Positions 1 through 8,994 of a DNA stretch of 64,000 nt are shown one piece after another (position 1 is the first letter of the stretch; each line of letters begins with the position of its first letter). The DNA is from Verrucomicrobiota bacterium (lineage in GTDB: Bacteria > Verrucomicrobiota > Verrucomicrobiia > Limisphaerales > VHDF01). Position numbers and translations under genes: made by a program. Location of the stretch: contig VHDF01000010.1 of assembly GCA_016871495.1 (NCBI GenBank), forward strand, positions 1 to 64,000, given 5' to 3'. The notes under the pieces are model-generated. The model saw only the letters and a list, made by a program, of their open reading frames with translations, ran no database searches and had not been told where the DNA came from.

Positions 1-39
1 TCCTGTCCCTGAGTATTTCGAGGATGTGGCATGGGTGCC

Positions 40-239
40 GTGCATCCCGAAATTGTCTGTCGTGTGGCGCAGGCTGCCCAGCCTGCCGTATCGCCGACGG
101 CCCGTCGGCCCGGCGGGTGAAGAACGAAGCCCTTCCATGCTCTCCACGCGCCTGGTTCCCTTCGCCGCCCTGAAGGCTGGGCAGCCTGCGAAACAGCAGA
201 CAGGGCTGTCTGCGTTACCACGACAACCCCTGGATGCAC
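40..239 (+). repeat. dispersed structured element, family A, copy 1
   Basis: A 200-bp element bounded by inverted termini GTGCATCC (40-47) and GGATGCAC (232-239). It contains several short hairpins: GCAGGCT/AGCCTGC (69-86), GCCGAC/GTCGGC with a 5-nt loop (93-109), a second AGGCTG/CAGCCT hairpin near 173-190 and CAGACAG/CTGTCTG (197-212). Highly similar copies lie at 16698-16912, 51246-51460 (inverted) and 58152-58366. It sits about 60 bp before the prepilin-like gene. Open frames across it exist only because it is GC-rich. No transposase is encoded, so it is a non-autonomous or structural repeat. Confidence 0.85.
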
Positions 240-302
240 CGCCGGGGACAGGGTCGCTCGCGCCAAGCTTGTGAACTCGCCCCGGAAGGGTTAGAAGAGG
301 GT

Positions 303-1031
303 ATGCATCTTCCCAGCCGCTTTGCCGACCGGCGCCTTTTCCCTCGCGCTTTTACCCTGATCGAATTGTTGGTCGTCATCGCCATCATTGCGATTTTGGC
401 GGGAATGCTGCTTCCGGCGCTGAGCAAAGCGCGGGAACGAGCGCGGCGCACGTCCTGCCAGAACGCACTTCGCCAACTGGGATTGGCCCTGCACATGTAC
501 GCCGGGGACAACAACGACCGCCTGCCCCAGGGTTATCGCGACAACGGGGAGTCGCACACCATTTGGATCAGCACCAACACCTACAACGCGATCCGGCAAT
601 ACAGCGCCACCAACATGAGCACGTGTCCGAGTTTGGCCGGCACATTCCAGTATTACCAGGCCCCCTACGGCTACGTGATCGGTTACAGCTACAACGGCGG
701 GCACAGGAAACCGTGGGCGGGCGAGCCCAATGCCTGGGTTTCGCCGCAACGGATGACGGATGACCCCACGCTCTGCGTCGCCGCCGACCTGAACGCTTGG
801 GCTGAGCCGCAGGGGGGCACCGGATGGGTCATCGCGCCACACGGTTCGGGAGGATCGATCAAGCGCTCGCGCAACGTCTTTATGTCCATCACTCGGAAAA
901 CCACCGCGAAAGAAGCGGGAGCAGCCGGGGGCAATGTCCTCCTGCTCGACAGTTCGGTGCAGTGGCGGAACATTCAGATCATGTCCAATCGCTGGGCCTG
1001 GCAAGGCGGCATCTATTGGAACATGTGGTGA
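303..1031 (+). CDS. prepilin-type N-terminal cleavage/methylation protein (H-X9-DG-like)
   Basis: Secreted pilin-like protein of the type II secretion/type IV pilin fold, of the kind present in many copies in Planctomycetes and Verrucomicrobia. The sequence shows a basic start, then the prepilin signature [20 protein letters not shown] with the +5 Glu, which is both the prepilin peptidase site and the N-terminal hydrophobic helix. The C-terminal part ([13 protein letters not shown]) resembles the modified H-X9-DG region of this family. I chose the ATG at 303, giving a 242-residue protein with a short leader; an in-frame ATG at 234 would start inside the family A repeat. It stands alone, with no secretion apparatus genes adjacent. 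The exact role is unknown. Confidence 0.85.
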   Translation: MHLPSRFADRRLFPRAFTLIELLVVIAIIAILAGMLLPALSKARERARRTSCQNALRQLGLALHMYAGDNNDRLPQGYRDNGESHTIWISTNTYNAIRQYSATNMSTCPSLAGTFQYYQAPYGYVIGYSYNGGHRKPWAGEPNAWVSPQRMTDDPTLCVAADLNAWAEPQGGTGWVIAPHGSGGSIKRSRNVFMSITRKTTAKEAGAAGGNVLLLDSSVQWRNIQIMSNRWAWQGGIYWNMW

Positions 1032-1073
1032 GCGAGGCGATTCCCGGATTGGCCAAGGCTGGAATCTTCCGGG

Positions 1074-1292
1074 CTAGACCTCTTGTTTCGCTTCTTTTTC
1101 GATGGAGGCGATGTGCAGTCCGGTGATCGTCACGCTGCTCCCGTCGTCAAACCAGACGTGAACCCGGCTGCGTTGAGGGTCGATGCCGGCATGCTCGGTG
1201 CTCGCGACCCGATACCGATTTCCGCCGGTGGTAACGATCAGGAACGGCTCGAACGGTCGCGTGTTCAAGAGCTGACGGATATCTGAAATCAT
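1074..1292 (-). CDS. small conserved hypothetical protein, 72 aa
   Basis: A short protein starting MISDIRQLLNTRPFEPFLIV and continuing with a glycine-rich turn, an alternating hydrophobic/charged segment and VHVWFDDGSSVTITGLHIASIE. The pattern (short helix, then PFEPF and several strands) matches a widespread family of 60-80-residue proteins in Planctomycetes and Verrucomicrobia annotated only as hypothetical. ATG start at 1292, convergent with the prepilin-like gene and divergent from the isomerase-like gene. No catalytic motif, signal peptide or membrane segment. Function unknown. Confidence 0.6.
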   Translation of the reverse strand: MISDIRQLLNTRPFEPFLIVTTGGNRYRVASTEHAGIDPQRSRVHVWFDDGSSVTITGLHIASIEKEAKQEV

Positions 1293-1399
1293 GATTCCAC
1301 GCTAGCCCTTGAGGCCGCGGGTCGCAAGCCACGAGAGAACGTTCAGAACCAGGGTATGCAACGCGGTAGATCAGGAAGACTGCGCCACGCCAAGTGTCC

Positions 1400-1445
1400 G
1401 CATCCAACCCGAAAGGTCCACGGACCACGGCGTTCACGCCGCTTC
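1400..1445 (+). repeat. possible half copy of the family G element
   Basis: A GCATCC-type terminus (1400-1405) is followed after about 25 bp by GGCGTTCACGCCGCTTC (1429-1445). The second string is identical to part of the left arm of the inverted-repeat element at 5246-5471. No matching right arm was found, so this is either a decayed half copy or chance similarity. It lies in the 253-bp divergent region between the 72-aa gene and the isomerase-like gene, where I see no other clear signal. Confidence 0.35.
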
Positions 1446-1545
1446 AGCGTGGAAGATCGAGAACGCCGGGTTATACCCCCAGACCGGTCCTGGCTCCCCA
1501 ATTTTCCTGCTTTTCGGATGGACCGGGCTCGGGTTCAATTTCCCC

Positions 1546-2421
1546 GTGAAACCATCCATTCGACGGTTCAAGCGTTTCGTTTTCGTCGCCTTGTGCGCTC
1601 TCACCCTCCAGCTTTCGGCTGGCCCGGTCGGGACGGGGCCCGATTTCAAAGGTCCGCTCGGACTGCAGCTCTACAGTTTGCGCGGTCAGTTCACGCGCAA
1701 TGTTCATGAAGGGCTCAAGCTGACCCAGGGATACGGATTTCGCGACGTTGAACTTGCAGGCACTTACAATCTCTCGTCGGCCAAGTTTCGCGAGATGTTG
1801 AAGGAACACGGTCTCCGGCCCATCAGCGGTCATTTCTCATTCGAACGGTACCGGGACGACGCGGAGGGCGTGGCGCGGGACGCGAAGGTCCTTGGCTTGA
1901 AGTACGCGGGTTGTGCCTGGATCGCGCATCAACGCGAATTCGACGAGCAGGAATGCCGCCAAGCCATTGAAGTATTCAACCGAGCGGGCAAAGTCCTGGC
2001 CAAGCACGGCATCAAGTTTTTCTACCATTGCCACGGATACGAGTTTCGCGCCCACGCGGGCGAGACGTTCATGGACCTGCTCATGCGGGAGACGGATCCG
2101 AAGTATGTCCGCTTCGAAATGGATGTTTTCTGGGTGAAACATCCCGGCCACGATCCGGTGTACTGGCTGCAGAAGTATCCCAAGCGCTGGGAGCTCATGC
2201 ACGTCAAAGATATGAAGAAGGGGATGAAGACGGGCGATTTCTCGGGCAAAGCCGACGTGACGAATGATGTGCCCATCGGCACGGGCCAAATGGATTGGGC
2301 GGCGATCCTGAAAGCGGCCAAGAAGTCCGGCGTGAAGCATTACTTCATCGAGGATGAATCTCCGACCGTGGTGGACCAAATCCCTCAATCCTTGCGTTAC
2401 CTGGAACAACTGCGGTTCTAA
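1546..2421 (+). CDS. secreted sugar phosphate isomerase/epimerase-like protein (TIM barrel)
   Basis: Xylose-isomerase-like TIM-barrel (AP endonuclease 2 family) protein of about 291 residues. From the GTG at 1546 it begins with a basic stretch and hydrophobic core ([19 protein letters not shown]), a likely signal peptide. The barrel follows: [19 protein letters not shown], the FYHCHGYEF strand, [18 protein letters not shown] and YFIEDE. The His, Asp and Glu residues in these strands fit the metal site of the fold. An upstream in-frame ATG at 1309 would bury the signal peptide, so the GTG is preferred. The next gene starts within 10 bp or overlaps, so the two are probably cotranscribed. The substrate cannot be told from sequence. 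Confidence 0.82.
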   Translation: MKPSIRRFKRFVFVALCALTLQLSAGPVGTGPDFKGPLGLQLYSLRGQFTRNVHEGLKLTQGYGFRDVELAGTYNLSSAKFREMLKEHGLRPISGHFSFERYRDDAEGVARDAKVLGLKYAGCAWIAHQREFDEQECRQAIEVFNRAGKVLAKHGIKFFYHCHGYEFRAHAGETFMDLLMRETDPKYVRFEMDVFWVKHPGHDPVYWLQKYPKRWELMHVKDMKKGMKTGDFSGKADVTNDVPIGTGQMDWAAILKAAKKSGVKHYFIEDESPTVVDQIPQSLRYLEQLRF

Positions 2422-2428
2422 CTTCCGA

Positions 2429-4021
2429 TTGGGACATCCGCCACGATTCGGGTTCCTCTTGCTCGCGGCATGGCTGGCGTCCGGCGCCGCGTTGGTTCCG
2501 GTTGCGTCCGAGTTGGCGGTCAGGGGTGGCACCTTGCGGTTATGGTATCCGACCGACTGGCGGTCGCTCGATCCGGCGATTGCGTTTGATACGGACAGCG
2601 TCGTCCTCACGAAGCTTCTTTTTCGAGGGTTGCTTGATTATGACAGCCAGGCGCGGATCGTTCCTGATCAAGCGCGGAAGTGGTCGGTGACGTCCGATGG
2701 CAGGACCTATTCTTTCGAGTTGCATCCGGACGCGCGATTCAGCCACGGGCGGGTGGTTGAGGCGGAGGATTACGTTTTTGCCCTGGAGCGGATCTTGGAT
2801 CCCAAGACGGGATCTCCGGGGCAAACCTATTACCTGGAGATCGAAGGAGCGCGTGATTTCGCCGAAGGCCGCGCGACACGGGTTCGAGGATTGGAGGCCG
2901 CGGACCGGTTTACCCTGCGCATCACGCTGGAGAAACCGTCGTATACGTTTCGATACGTCATGGCCATGTCCTTTGCCTCCGCGTTGCCGCGCGAATTGGT
3001 GCGCAAGCATGGTGCGGATTTCCAATATCACATGGCGGGGTCTGGTCCTTATCGGGTCACGGCGTGGAAGCGGGGCGTCGGTTGGAGATTGGAGCGCAAC
3101 GCGCATTATTTCGGGAGCGACGGGTATGTGGACGCGTTCGATCTCATGATTGGAGGCGATCAGGCATTGGCGGCAATGATGGTGGAGCGGGGAGACCGCG
3201 ATTGGGCGAATGGAGGCGCGGTGTGCGGCGTTAGTTTTCTTCGCGATCCGGCGCGACGGCACCTGGTTGAGAGGGTTCGCTCGGTGAGCATTCAGTATTT
3301 TTTTCTCAACACCGAGCTGAAGCCCTTTCAGGACCCGCGGGTGCGCCGCGCCATGAATTATGCCATTGACCGTGAGCGGTTGGTGAAATTGGCGGCTGGA
3401 TTTGGCATGGTGGCCACGGGGATTGTTCCCTCGTCGATGCCTTGGACGAATTCAACCCTGCCGAGTTATCCTCTCGATCGGGCCGCGGCGAAGAGACTTT
3501 TGGAAGAAGCGGGATACGCGGACGGATTTGAAACGGAGATCTACTATATTCAAACGCGGGTCCCCGATGTGAAGGCGGCGCAATCGATCCAAGGTGACCT
3601 GGCCCAGGTGGGCATCAAGGTGGCGTTGAAGCCTCTGAGCCAGCCCGCTTTCGAGGTCAAGGCTCGGACCCGGCGGGAAGTGGCGTCCGGAGTGTGGGGC
3701 TGGGTGCAGGACTATCCGGACCCGAGCAACTTTCTCGATGTGCTGTTGAGCGGGAAGCGGATCACGGACCGCGATTGCAACAACCTGTCGTTTTATGGCA
3801 ATCGCCAGGTGGACGATTTGTTGCTTAAGGCCGAAGCGACGCTTGAAGGCGGGGAACGTCAGTCGCTTTACCAGCAAGCCGAGCGGTTGATGATGCTCGA
3901 TGCGCCGTGGGTTCCTTTGATGGAAGAGCAGTATGCGATTTTGAAAAACCCCAGGGTGCGGGGCTCTCCGTGGCATCCGGTCTGGTTGTGGAGATTCGAG
4001 AAAGTATGGCTGCGGAATTGA
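2429..4021 (+). CDS. peptide ABC transporter substrate-binding protein (family 5)
   Basis: Extracytoplasmic oligopeptide/dipeptide-binding protein (SBP_bac_5 fold), about 530 residues. It has a signal peptide (hydrophobic run ending near VASELA), then the hallmark opening GGTLRLWYPTDWRSLDPA. Further family features are LLDYDSQARIVPDQARKWSVTSDGRTYSFELHPDARFSHG, VRRAMNYAIDRERLV and WVQDYPDPSNFLDVL. The start is uncertain: TTG at 2429 gives a well-formed signal peptide; an ATG at 2354 would overlap the isomerase-like gene by 68 bp. It is followed by a DppC-type permease, but no DppB or ATPase is nearby. A paralogue lies at 49557-51239. Confidence 0.88.
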   Translation: MGHPPRFGFLLLAAWLASGAALVPVASELAVRGGTLRLWYPTDWRSLDPAIAFDTDSVVLTKLLFRGLLDYDSQARIVPDQARKWSVTSDGRTYSFELHPDARFSHGRVVEAEDYVFALERILDPKTGSPGQTYYLEIEGARDFAEGRATRVRGLEAADRFTLRITLEKPSYTFRYVMAMSFASALPRELVRKHGADFQYHMAGSGPYRVTAWKRGVGWRLERNAHYFGSDGYVDAFDLMIGGDQALAAMMVERGDRDWANGGAVCGVSFLRDPARRHLVERVRSVSIQYFFLNTELKPFQDPRVRRAMNYAIDRERLVKLAAGFGMVATGIVPSSMPWTNSTLPSYPLDRAAAKRLLEEAGYADGFETEIYYIQTRVPDVKAAQSIQGDLAQVGIKVALKPLSQPAFEVKARTRREVASGVWGWVQDYPDPSNFLDVLLSGKRITDRDCNNLSFYGNRQVDDLLLKAEATLEGGERQSLYQQAERLMMLDAPWVPLMEEQYAILKNPRVRGSPWHPVWLWRFEKVWLRN

Positions 4022-4131
4022 GAGTGGGCAGGCCAGGGTCCCTTTGGCAGCATGGTTTGATATGAATTTAGAAGCCGGAAAGTGGTTGCCCTGGATGTCG
4101 CGTGATCGCGTGAGCCGGGAGTGAATCCTCG

Positions 4132-5088
4132 ATGAACGAGACTCCGACTTCGGGCGAAGCGACCCTTCCTGGAAGGGGTTGGTCCGCATTGATTCGCAAC
4201 CGGCTTGTGTTGGCTGGAGGCTTGATCCTGCTGGGGATGGTCTTGGCGGCCCTGGTCGCGCCTTTGGGGGTGAAGGCGGGGTTCTTGGCGAATCCGATTC
4301 AGCAAACTTCGTCCGGGCTGGATGACGATGGCATGCCGTTGCCGCCAGGACGCGCGAATTGGGCGGGAACGGATAACCTGGGCCGGGATGTGGCCAGCCG
4401 GGTGATTCACGGGACCCGGGTTTCTTTGACCGTGGGAGTGGCGGGAATGCTGACCGCGACGTTGATCGGCGTGGCGGTGGGCATTTTGGCGGGGTTCTAT
4501 GGCGGCAAGCTGGACCTGATCTTGATGCGGTTCACGGAGATGAACATGACCATTCCCGGCATCCTTTTGGCGGTGGCCTTTGCGGGGGTGATGGATGGAC
4601 GCGTGCTGCATTTGCATCCCCCGGGATGGGATTGGCATTTTCTGGATTTGGAGTTGAAGCGGGGCATGGTCAGTTTGTTTTTGATCATTGGTTTCGTCTG
4701 CTGGCCCGGCATGGTGCGGGTGGTGCGCGCCCGGGTCTTGGAGTTCAAGGAGCGGGAGTTTGTCACTGCTTCGCGCGCTCTGGGAGCCACCGATCTCCGG
4801 CTGATCTTCCGCCATATTCTTCCCAACATCATGCCCACGGTGGTGGTTTTGGCGGTGATGATGACCGCGAGCACGATCCTCTTGGAGGCGGGCTTGGGAT
4901 ATCTGGGCATTGGCGTGCCGCCACCCGCTCCGACGTGGGGCTCGATGATCAATGACGGCCAGCCCTATTTCATCTCCGCCCCCCATCTCGTCATCGTTCC
5001 TGGACTGGCCATCGTGCTTGCGGTGCTGGGGTTCAATCTGCTCGGCCAGGGATTGCAAGAGGTCATGGAGCCGAAGCGGCGGCCGTGA
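4132..5088 (+). CDS. dppC: peptide ABC transporter permease, DppC type
   Basis: Inner-membrane subunit of an oligopeptide/dipeptide importer, 318 residues. After a cytoplasmic N-terminus comes a first membrane helix (LVLAGGLILLGMVLAALVAP), a periplasmic loop with GTDNLGRDVASRVIHGTRVSL, which is typical of DppC/OppC, and then further helices. The EAA loop that contacts the ATPase is intact: EFVTASRALGATDLRLIFRH. The end GLGYLGIGVPPPAPTWGSMI is also characteristic. It lies 110 bp after the binding-protein gene. DppB, DppD and DppF partners are absent here but present 41-45 kb downstream, where dppC is missing. Confidence 0.92.
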   Translation: MNETPTSGEATLPGRGWSALIRNRLVLAGGLILLGMVLAALVAPLGVKAGFLANPIQQTSSGLDDDGMPLPPGRANWAGTDNLGRDVASRVIHGTRVSLTVGVAGMLTATLIGVAVGILAGFYGGKLDLILMRFTEMNMTIPGILLAVAFAGVMDGRVLHLHPPGWDWHFLDLELKRGMVSLFLIIGFVCWPGMVRVVRARVLEFKEREFVTASRALGATDLRLIFRHILPNIMPTVVVLAVMMTASTILLEAGLGYLGIGVPPPAPTWGSMINDGQPYFISAPHLVIVPGLAIVLAVLGFNLLGQGLQEVMEPKRRP

Positions 5089-5245
5089 GCGTAGAATCGG
5101 AATGGCGTCTCGCCGCCGAAGTGGCCGTCGTGCAGTCGGCCACTCGAGCTGGCTTTGATCAACCCCACCAACCTCGACACCATGCTTCACAACGGTGCTT
5201 TCCGGAGCGCGTCGTGCTGGCTTGGAGATCGTCCATTCGCGACCA

Positions 5246-5471
5246 GCACATCCACTCGTTGTCGGTGATGCGCGCAGCAGCGCCGGGGCGCGGCGTTCAC
5301 GCCGCTTCCGCTCGTGACGACCAGCCGCGGCGATTTCCTCCCGCTCCATGGCCCGCCCGGGGTGAATGCCTTCGCCCTCGCAGCACCCTTGCCCGTTGAA
5401 CCTTCCATGCCCCTTTGAAGACACGCCTTGAAGCGCCGTGAACGGCGCGCCCCGACGGCTTGCGGATGCAC
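5246..5471 (+). repeat. inverted-repeat element, family G
   Basis: Two 28-bp arms, 5281-5308 and 5430-5457, are reverse complements with only about three mismatches, separated by about 120 bp. The outer limits GCACATCC (5246-5253) and GGATGCAC (5464-5471) resemble the termini of family A, and the left flank contains GTTGTCGGTGA as in family A copy 3. It fills most of the 450-bp gap between dppC and the TPR/peptidase gene. The remaining 5089-5245 holds nothing I recognise. No protein is encoded. Confidence 0.7.
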
Positions 5472-5540
5472 GGCTTCACCGCGAAAACGCCACTCGATCA
5501 TTGCTTCCGCTCCTGTTTCTGATTGGATTTGGCCCAGCTT

Positions 5541-8144
5541 ATGAGCGACTTCCGCGCGGCCTCCATCCCGCTTTGGGCGAAGCGCGGTCATTTCCGAGGG
5601 GTGTTCCGGCTGTTCGGTTGCGCGTCGCTGCTGTCGTTGGGGTTGATGCTGACGGCAGGATGGGGTGGCCGCGCGGCTGCGGTGGAAGTTTCGGAGGGTA
5701 GGGAATGGATCCGGGCGGGAGATTATCGAAAAGCGGCCGAGGCGGCGGGGGAGGTGCTTTCCAAGAATGAGCGCCACGAGGAGTGGCGGCTTTTGCAATT
5801 CGAGGCGCTCCTGGCCGAAGGGCGTTATCCCGAGAGCTACCACATCGCCACCAATGCGCTGCGCCGGTTCGGTTCGAGTTTGAGGCTGCGCTGGGCGGCG
5901 AGGGAAGTGTTCCTCAAGAACAACGACGCGGAACGCGCGCAGGAAATGATGGAAGACCTCGTCCGCCTGGGGACGCAGCGGTTTTCCGTGCGGGATGCTG
6001 CGAGTGTCGTGGCGCTGGGGCGCGCGGCCCTGCTGACGGGGGCGGATCCCAAGGCGGTTTTGGACAACCTCTATGAACGAGCCAAGACGCTGGAGGCGGA
6101 TTCCCGGGATCCGTGGATGGCGGCGGGCGAATTGGCGCTCGCGAAGGGTGATTTCCAATTGGCGGCGAAGACTTACGAGGCGGCCCTGAAGAAATTCGAG
6201 AAGGATCCGGATTTGCTGCTCGGGCTGGCCCGGGCCTACGCGCCCAACCAGCGTTCCGCGATGGTGGAGATGGCGGGCAAGGCGCTCGAGATCAATCCGC
6301 GGCATGTGGGAAGCATGCTTTTGCTCGCGGAGTCCGCCATCGACGCCGAGCAATACGAGCAGGCGGAAGAACAAATCGCCAAGGCGCTCAAAGTCAATCC
6401 CCACGACGCGGAAGCGCTTGCCTTGCGCGCCGTCATCAGGCATTTGCGCCACGACCTGGACGGGGAAAAGGCCGACCGCGAGGCGGCCTTGCGATTCGGT
6501 TCGAGCAATCCGGCGGTGGATCATCTGATCGGGCGCAAGCTTTCGCAGAAGTATCGATTTACCGAGGGCGCGGAGCGGCAGAAGCGCGCGCTGGCTCTGG
6601 CGCCCGATTTTCTGCCGGCCAAAGTTCAATTGGCGCAGGACCTGTTGCGGTTGGGCGAAGAGACCGAGGGGTGGGGACTGGCGGACGAGGTTCACGAGAA
6701 GGACGGTTACGATGTGACCGCGTTCAATCTCATGAATCTCAAGGATGTCATGCGAAAGTTCCGAACCTTGACGAACGAGCATTTCATCGTGCGCATGGAA
6801 GCCAAGGAGAGCGAATTGTACGGCGACAAGGTGTTGGAAGTGCTCGAAATGGCCCGCACCAATCTTTGCGCAAAATATCAAGTGACGCCGCCGAGACCGG
6901 TCATCGTGGAGATTTTTCCCAACCAAAAAGACTTTGGGGTCCGCACGTTTGGCATGCCGGAGAACCCGGGCTTTTTGGGCGTGTGTTTCGGCCCGGTGAT
7001 CACCGCCAACAGCCCGGCGACGCAGAAGACCGGCGTGGCGAACTGGCATGCGGTGCTCTATCACGAATTTTGCCACGTCCTGACCCTGCAATTGACCCGC
7101 AACCGCATGCCGCGCTGGCTCAGCGAGGGGATCTCGGTGCATGAGGAACGCCTGCGCCATCGCGGATGGGGCCAGCAAATGACCGAACGCTTCCGGGAGC
7201 GAATCCTGGAAGGCAAGGCCAAGCCGGTGGCGGAAATGAGCGGCGCGTTCCTGACTGCGCGCACCAGCGAGGACATGCAGTTTGCCTATTACCAATCCTC
7301 GTTGGTGGTCGATTTCCTGGTGGAGAAATACGGCTACTCGAAGCTCCGCGAGATTCTTGTGGATTTGGGCGAGGGCGTCTGGATCAACGACGCGATTCAA
7401 AAACGAACGGCGCCGATGGCGGAGATCGAGAAAGCGTTCGCGGCGTTCGCGCGGGCGCGCGCCGAAGCGCTGGCGCCGGGATTGGATTTTCGCAAGCCGG
7501 CGGTCCTGGGGTTGAGCGAACCCGACGCGAAAGTGGCCTGGGAATTCCCCACCAACGCGGTGGTGCAAAGGGCGTTTGTCCAACGGTTGCTGGAAGAAGA
7601 GAAGTGGGAGGAGGCCAAGGCGCCCCTGCGCCGGCTGGCCGAACTTCATCCCAACCATGCCGCAGCGGATTCGGCTCTGGTCCTCCTGGCCCGTGTGCAT
7701 CGGAAGTTGAAAGAGGCCGCCGCCGAGCGCGATGCGCTCGAGCGTTTGGCAGGGATCGACGCGGACGCCACCGAGGCGTATGCCCGGCTGATCGAGTTGG
7801 CGATGGATGCGAAGGACGACTCGGCCGTGCGCACCAACGCGCTTCGATGGCTGGAGGTGAGTCCGGCTTCGATGCCCGCCTATCGAGCCCTGGGCGAGTC
7901 CGCGGAGCGGCTTTCGCGCTGGGGCGAGGCGGTGATGGCTTGGCGGTCCGTCTTGAAGCTGGATCCGCCGGATCTGGCGGACGTGCATTTCAAGCTGGCG
8001 ACGTTGTTGTGGCGGCAGCGGGACGCCGGGGCGCGCCGCCACGTGCTGCTGGCGCTGGAGGAGGCTCCCCGCTATCGGGAAGCGCAAAAGCTGTTGTTGG
8101 AGATGGCGTCCGCCCGTCCGGCGGCAGTCCGGCGCGAGCCATGA
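5541..8144 (+). CDS. TPR-repeat protein with gluzincin (peptidase MA-like) domain
   Basis: A large exported protein, about 867 residues. An N-terminal hydrophobic segment (LFGCASLLSLGLMLTAGWGG) is followed by many tetratricopeptide-like helical pairs (roughly residues 45-380), then a zinc metallopeptidase domain with HEFCH at residues 508-512 and the downstream Glu in WLSEGISVHEE (E529), the gluzincin arrangement of the peptidase MA clan. A second TPR block occupies about 650-860. The ATG at 5541 is preferred over a TTG at 5523. Its stop overlaps the start of the DUF4159 gene by 4 bp (ATGA), so the two are translationally coupled. Likely role is envelope proteolysis or scaffolding; the substrate is unknown. 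Confidence 0.85.
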   Translation: MSDFRAASIPLWAKRGHFRGVFRLFGCASLLSLGLMLTAGWGGRAAAVEVSEGREWIRAGDYRKAAEAAGEVLSKNERHEEWRLLQFEALLAEGRYPESYHIATNALRRFGSSLRLRWAAREVFLKNNDAERAQEMMEDLVRLGTQRFSVRDAASVVALGRAALLTGADPKAVLDNLYERAKTLEADSRDPWMAAGELALAKGDFQLAAKTYEAALKKFEKDPDLLLGLARAYAPNQRSAMVEMAGKALEINPRHVGSMLLLAESAIDAEQYEQAEEQIAKALKVNPHDAEALALRAVIRHLRHDLDGEKADREAALRFGSSNPAVDHLIGRKLSQKYRFTEGAERQKRALALAPDFLPAKVQLAQDLLRLGEETEGWGLADEVHEKDGYDVTAFNLMNLKDVMRKFRTLTNEHFIVRMEAKESELYGDKVLEVLEMARTNLCAKYQVTPPRPVIVEIFPNQKDFGVRTFGMPENPGFLGVCFGPVITANSPATQKTGVANWHAVLYHEFCHVLTLQLTRNRMPRWLSEGISVHEERLRHRGWGQQMTERFRERILEGKAKPVAEMSGAFLTARTSEDMQFAYYQSSLVVDFLVEKYGYSKLREILVDLGEGVWINDAIQKRTAPMAEIEKAFAAFARARAEALAPGLDFRKPAVLGLSEPDAKVAWEFPTNAVVQRAFVQRLLEEEKWEEAKAPLRRLAELHPNHAAADSALVLLARVHRKLKEAAAERDALERLAGIDADATEAYARLIELAMDAKDDSAVRTNALRWLEVSPASMPAYRALGESAERLSRWGEAVMAWRSVLKLDPPDLADVHFKLATLLWRQRDAGARRHVLLALEEAPRYREAQKLLLEMASARPAAVRREP

Positions 8145-8974
8145 ACACCCACTGGTTTCGACGGAGTTGGACGGTCGCCTTGCTCGTGGCGGGGAGTCTG
8201 GCGGCCGCGCCGCGAACCGCCCGTGAGATGGAGCGCCACAGCGTGGCCTTTCCGGAGTGGACCGTTCCGCCGGAGTTCCGCCGGGATGTGTTCACCTTCG
8301 CGCGCATCGAGTACTCGAGTCCGTTTGGAGGCGGTTACTACTACGGATCGCCCCGGTGGGCCATTGACGCTCCCGACAGCGACTTGAATTTGTCGTATCG
8401 ACTCCAGCAAATGACCTCCTTGCGGGTCGATCCCGAGGGGCGGATCTTCAAGTTGACGGATTCCGAACTTTGGGATCATCCCTTCATTTACATTGTGGAG
8501 CCGGGCGGGCTGCAATTCTCGGAGGACGAGGTCAAGGCGCTTCGAACCTTCCTGCTCAACGGCGGGTTTTTGATGGTGGATGATTTCTGGGGCGAGCGCG
8601 AGTGGGAGAACTTTTACGCCGAGATCAAACGTGTGTTTCCCGACCGCGAGCCGGAGGAACTGTCGATGGATCATCCGATTTTCCACTGTGTTTTTGATTT
8701 GGGGCAGGACAAGCAGGCCTTGCAAGTGCCCAACGTCTACACCGGCATCCGCAGCCAAAGGACGGGCGTGACGTGGGAGCGCGACGGAAGAGATTTGAGC
8801 ATTCGCGGGATTTACGACGACCGGGGGCGCTTGATGGTGGTCATTTGTCACAACACGGACAACGGCGACGGATGGGAAAGGGAGGGCGAGAACGAGTATT
8901 ACTTCCGCACCTTTTCGGAAAAAAGGGCGTATCCTTTGGGGATCAACGTGGTCTTTTACGCCATGACGCACTGA
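8141..8974 (+). CDS. DUF4159 domain-containing protein
   Basis: Exported protein of 277 residues with signal peptide MNTHWFRRSWTVALLVAGSL followed by AAA. The body matches DUF4159, a family with a GATase/VWA-accessory-like fold that usually sits beside MoxR, DUF58 and BatA-type genes. Recognisable stretches are the FTFARIEYSS segment, TDSELWDHPFIYIVEPGG, FLLNGGFLMVDDFWG and HNTDNGDGWE. The start overlaps the preceding peptidase gene by 4 bp and MoxR begins 20 bp after its stop. Molecular function is unknown; the context suggests envelope stress or protein assembly. Confidence 0.85.
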   Translation: MNTHWFRRSWTVALLVAGSLAAAPRTAREMERHSVAFPEWTVPPEFRRDVFTFARIEYSSPFGGGYYYGSPRWAIDAPDSDLNLSYRLQQMTSLRVDPEGRIFKLTDSELWDHPFIYIVEPGGLQFSEDEVKALRTFLLNGGFLMVDDFWGEREWENFYAEIKRVFPDREPEELSMDHPIFHCVFDLGQDKQALQVPNVYTGIRSQRTGVTWERDGRDLSIRGIYDDRGRLMVVICHNTDNGDGWEREGENEYYFRTFSEKRAYPLGINVVFYAMTH

Positions 8975-8994
8975 AATTGGCAACAGAATCCATT

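Noticed and set aside
26-274. Open frames within family A repeats (also near 16598-17065 and 51279-51467)
   Set aside because: They repeat only because the element repeats, differ in frame between copies, and lack ribosome binding sites.
1309-1545. Longer N-terminus for the isomerase-like gene
   Set aside because: It would put 79 residues of low-quality sequence before a clear signal peptide and run through a repeat fragment.
5187-8087. Very long open frame on the minus strand opposite the TPR/peptidase gene
   Set aside because: It is the GC-rich antisense shadow of a well-supported plus-strand gene and has an Arg/His/Gln-rich composition with no known motif.
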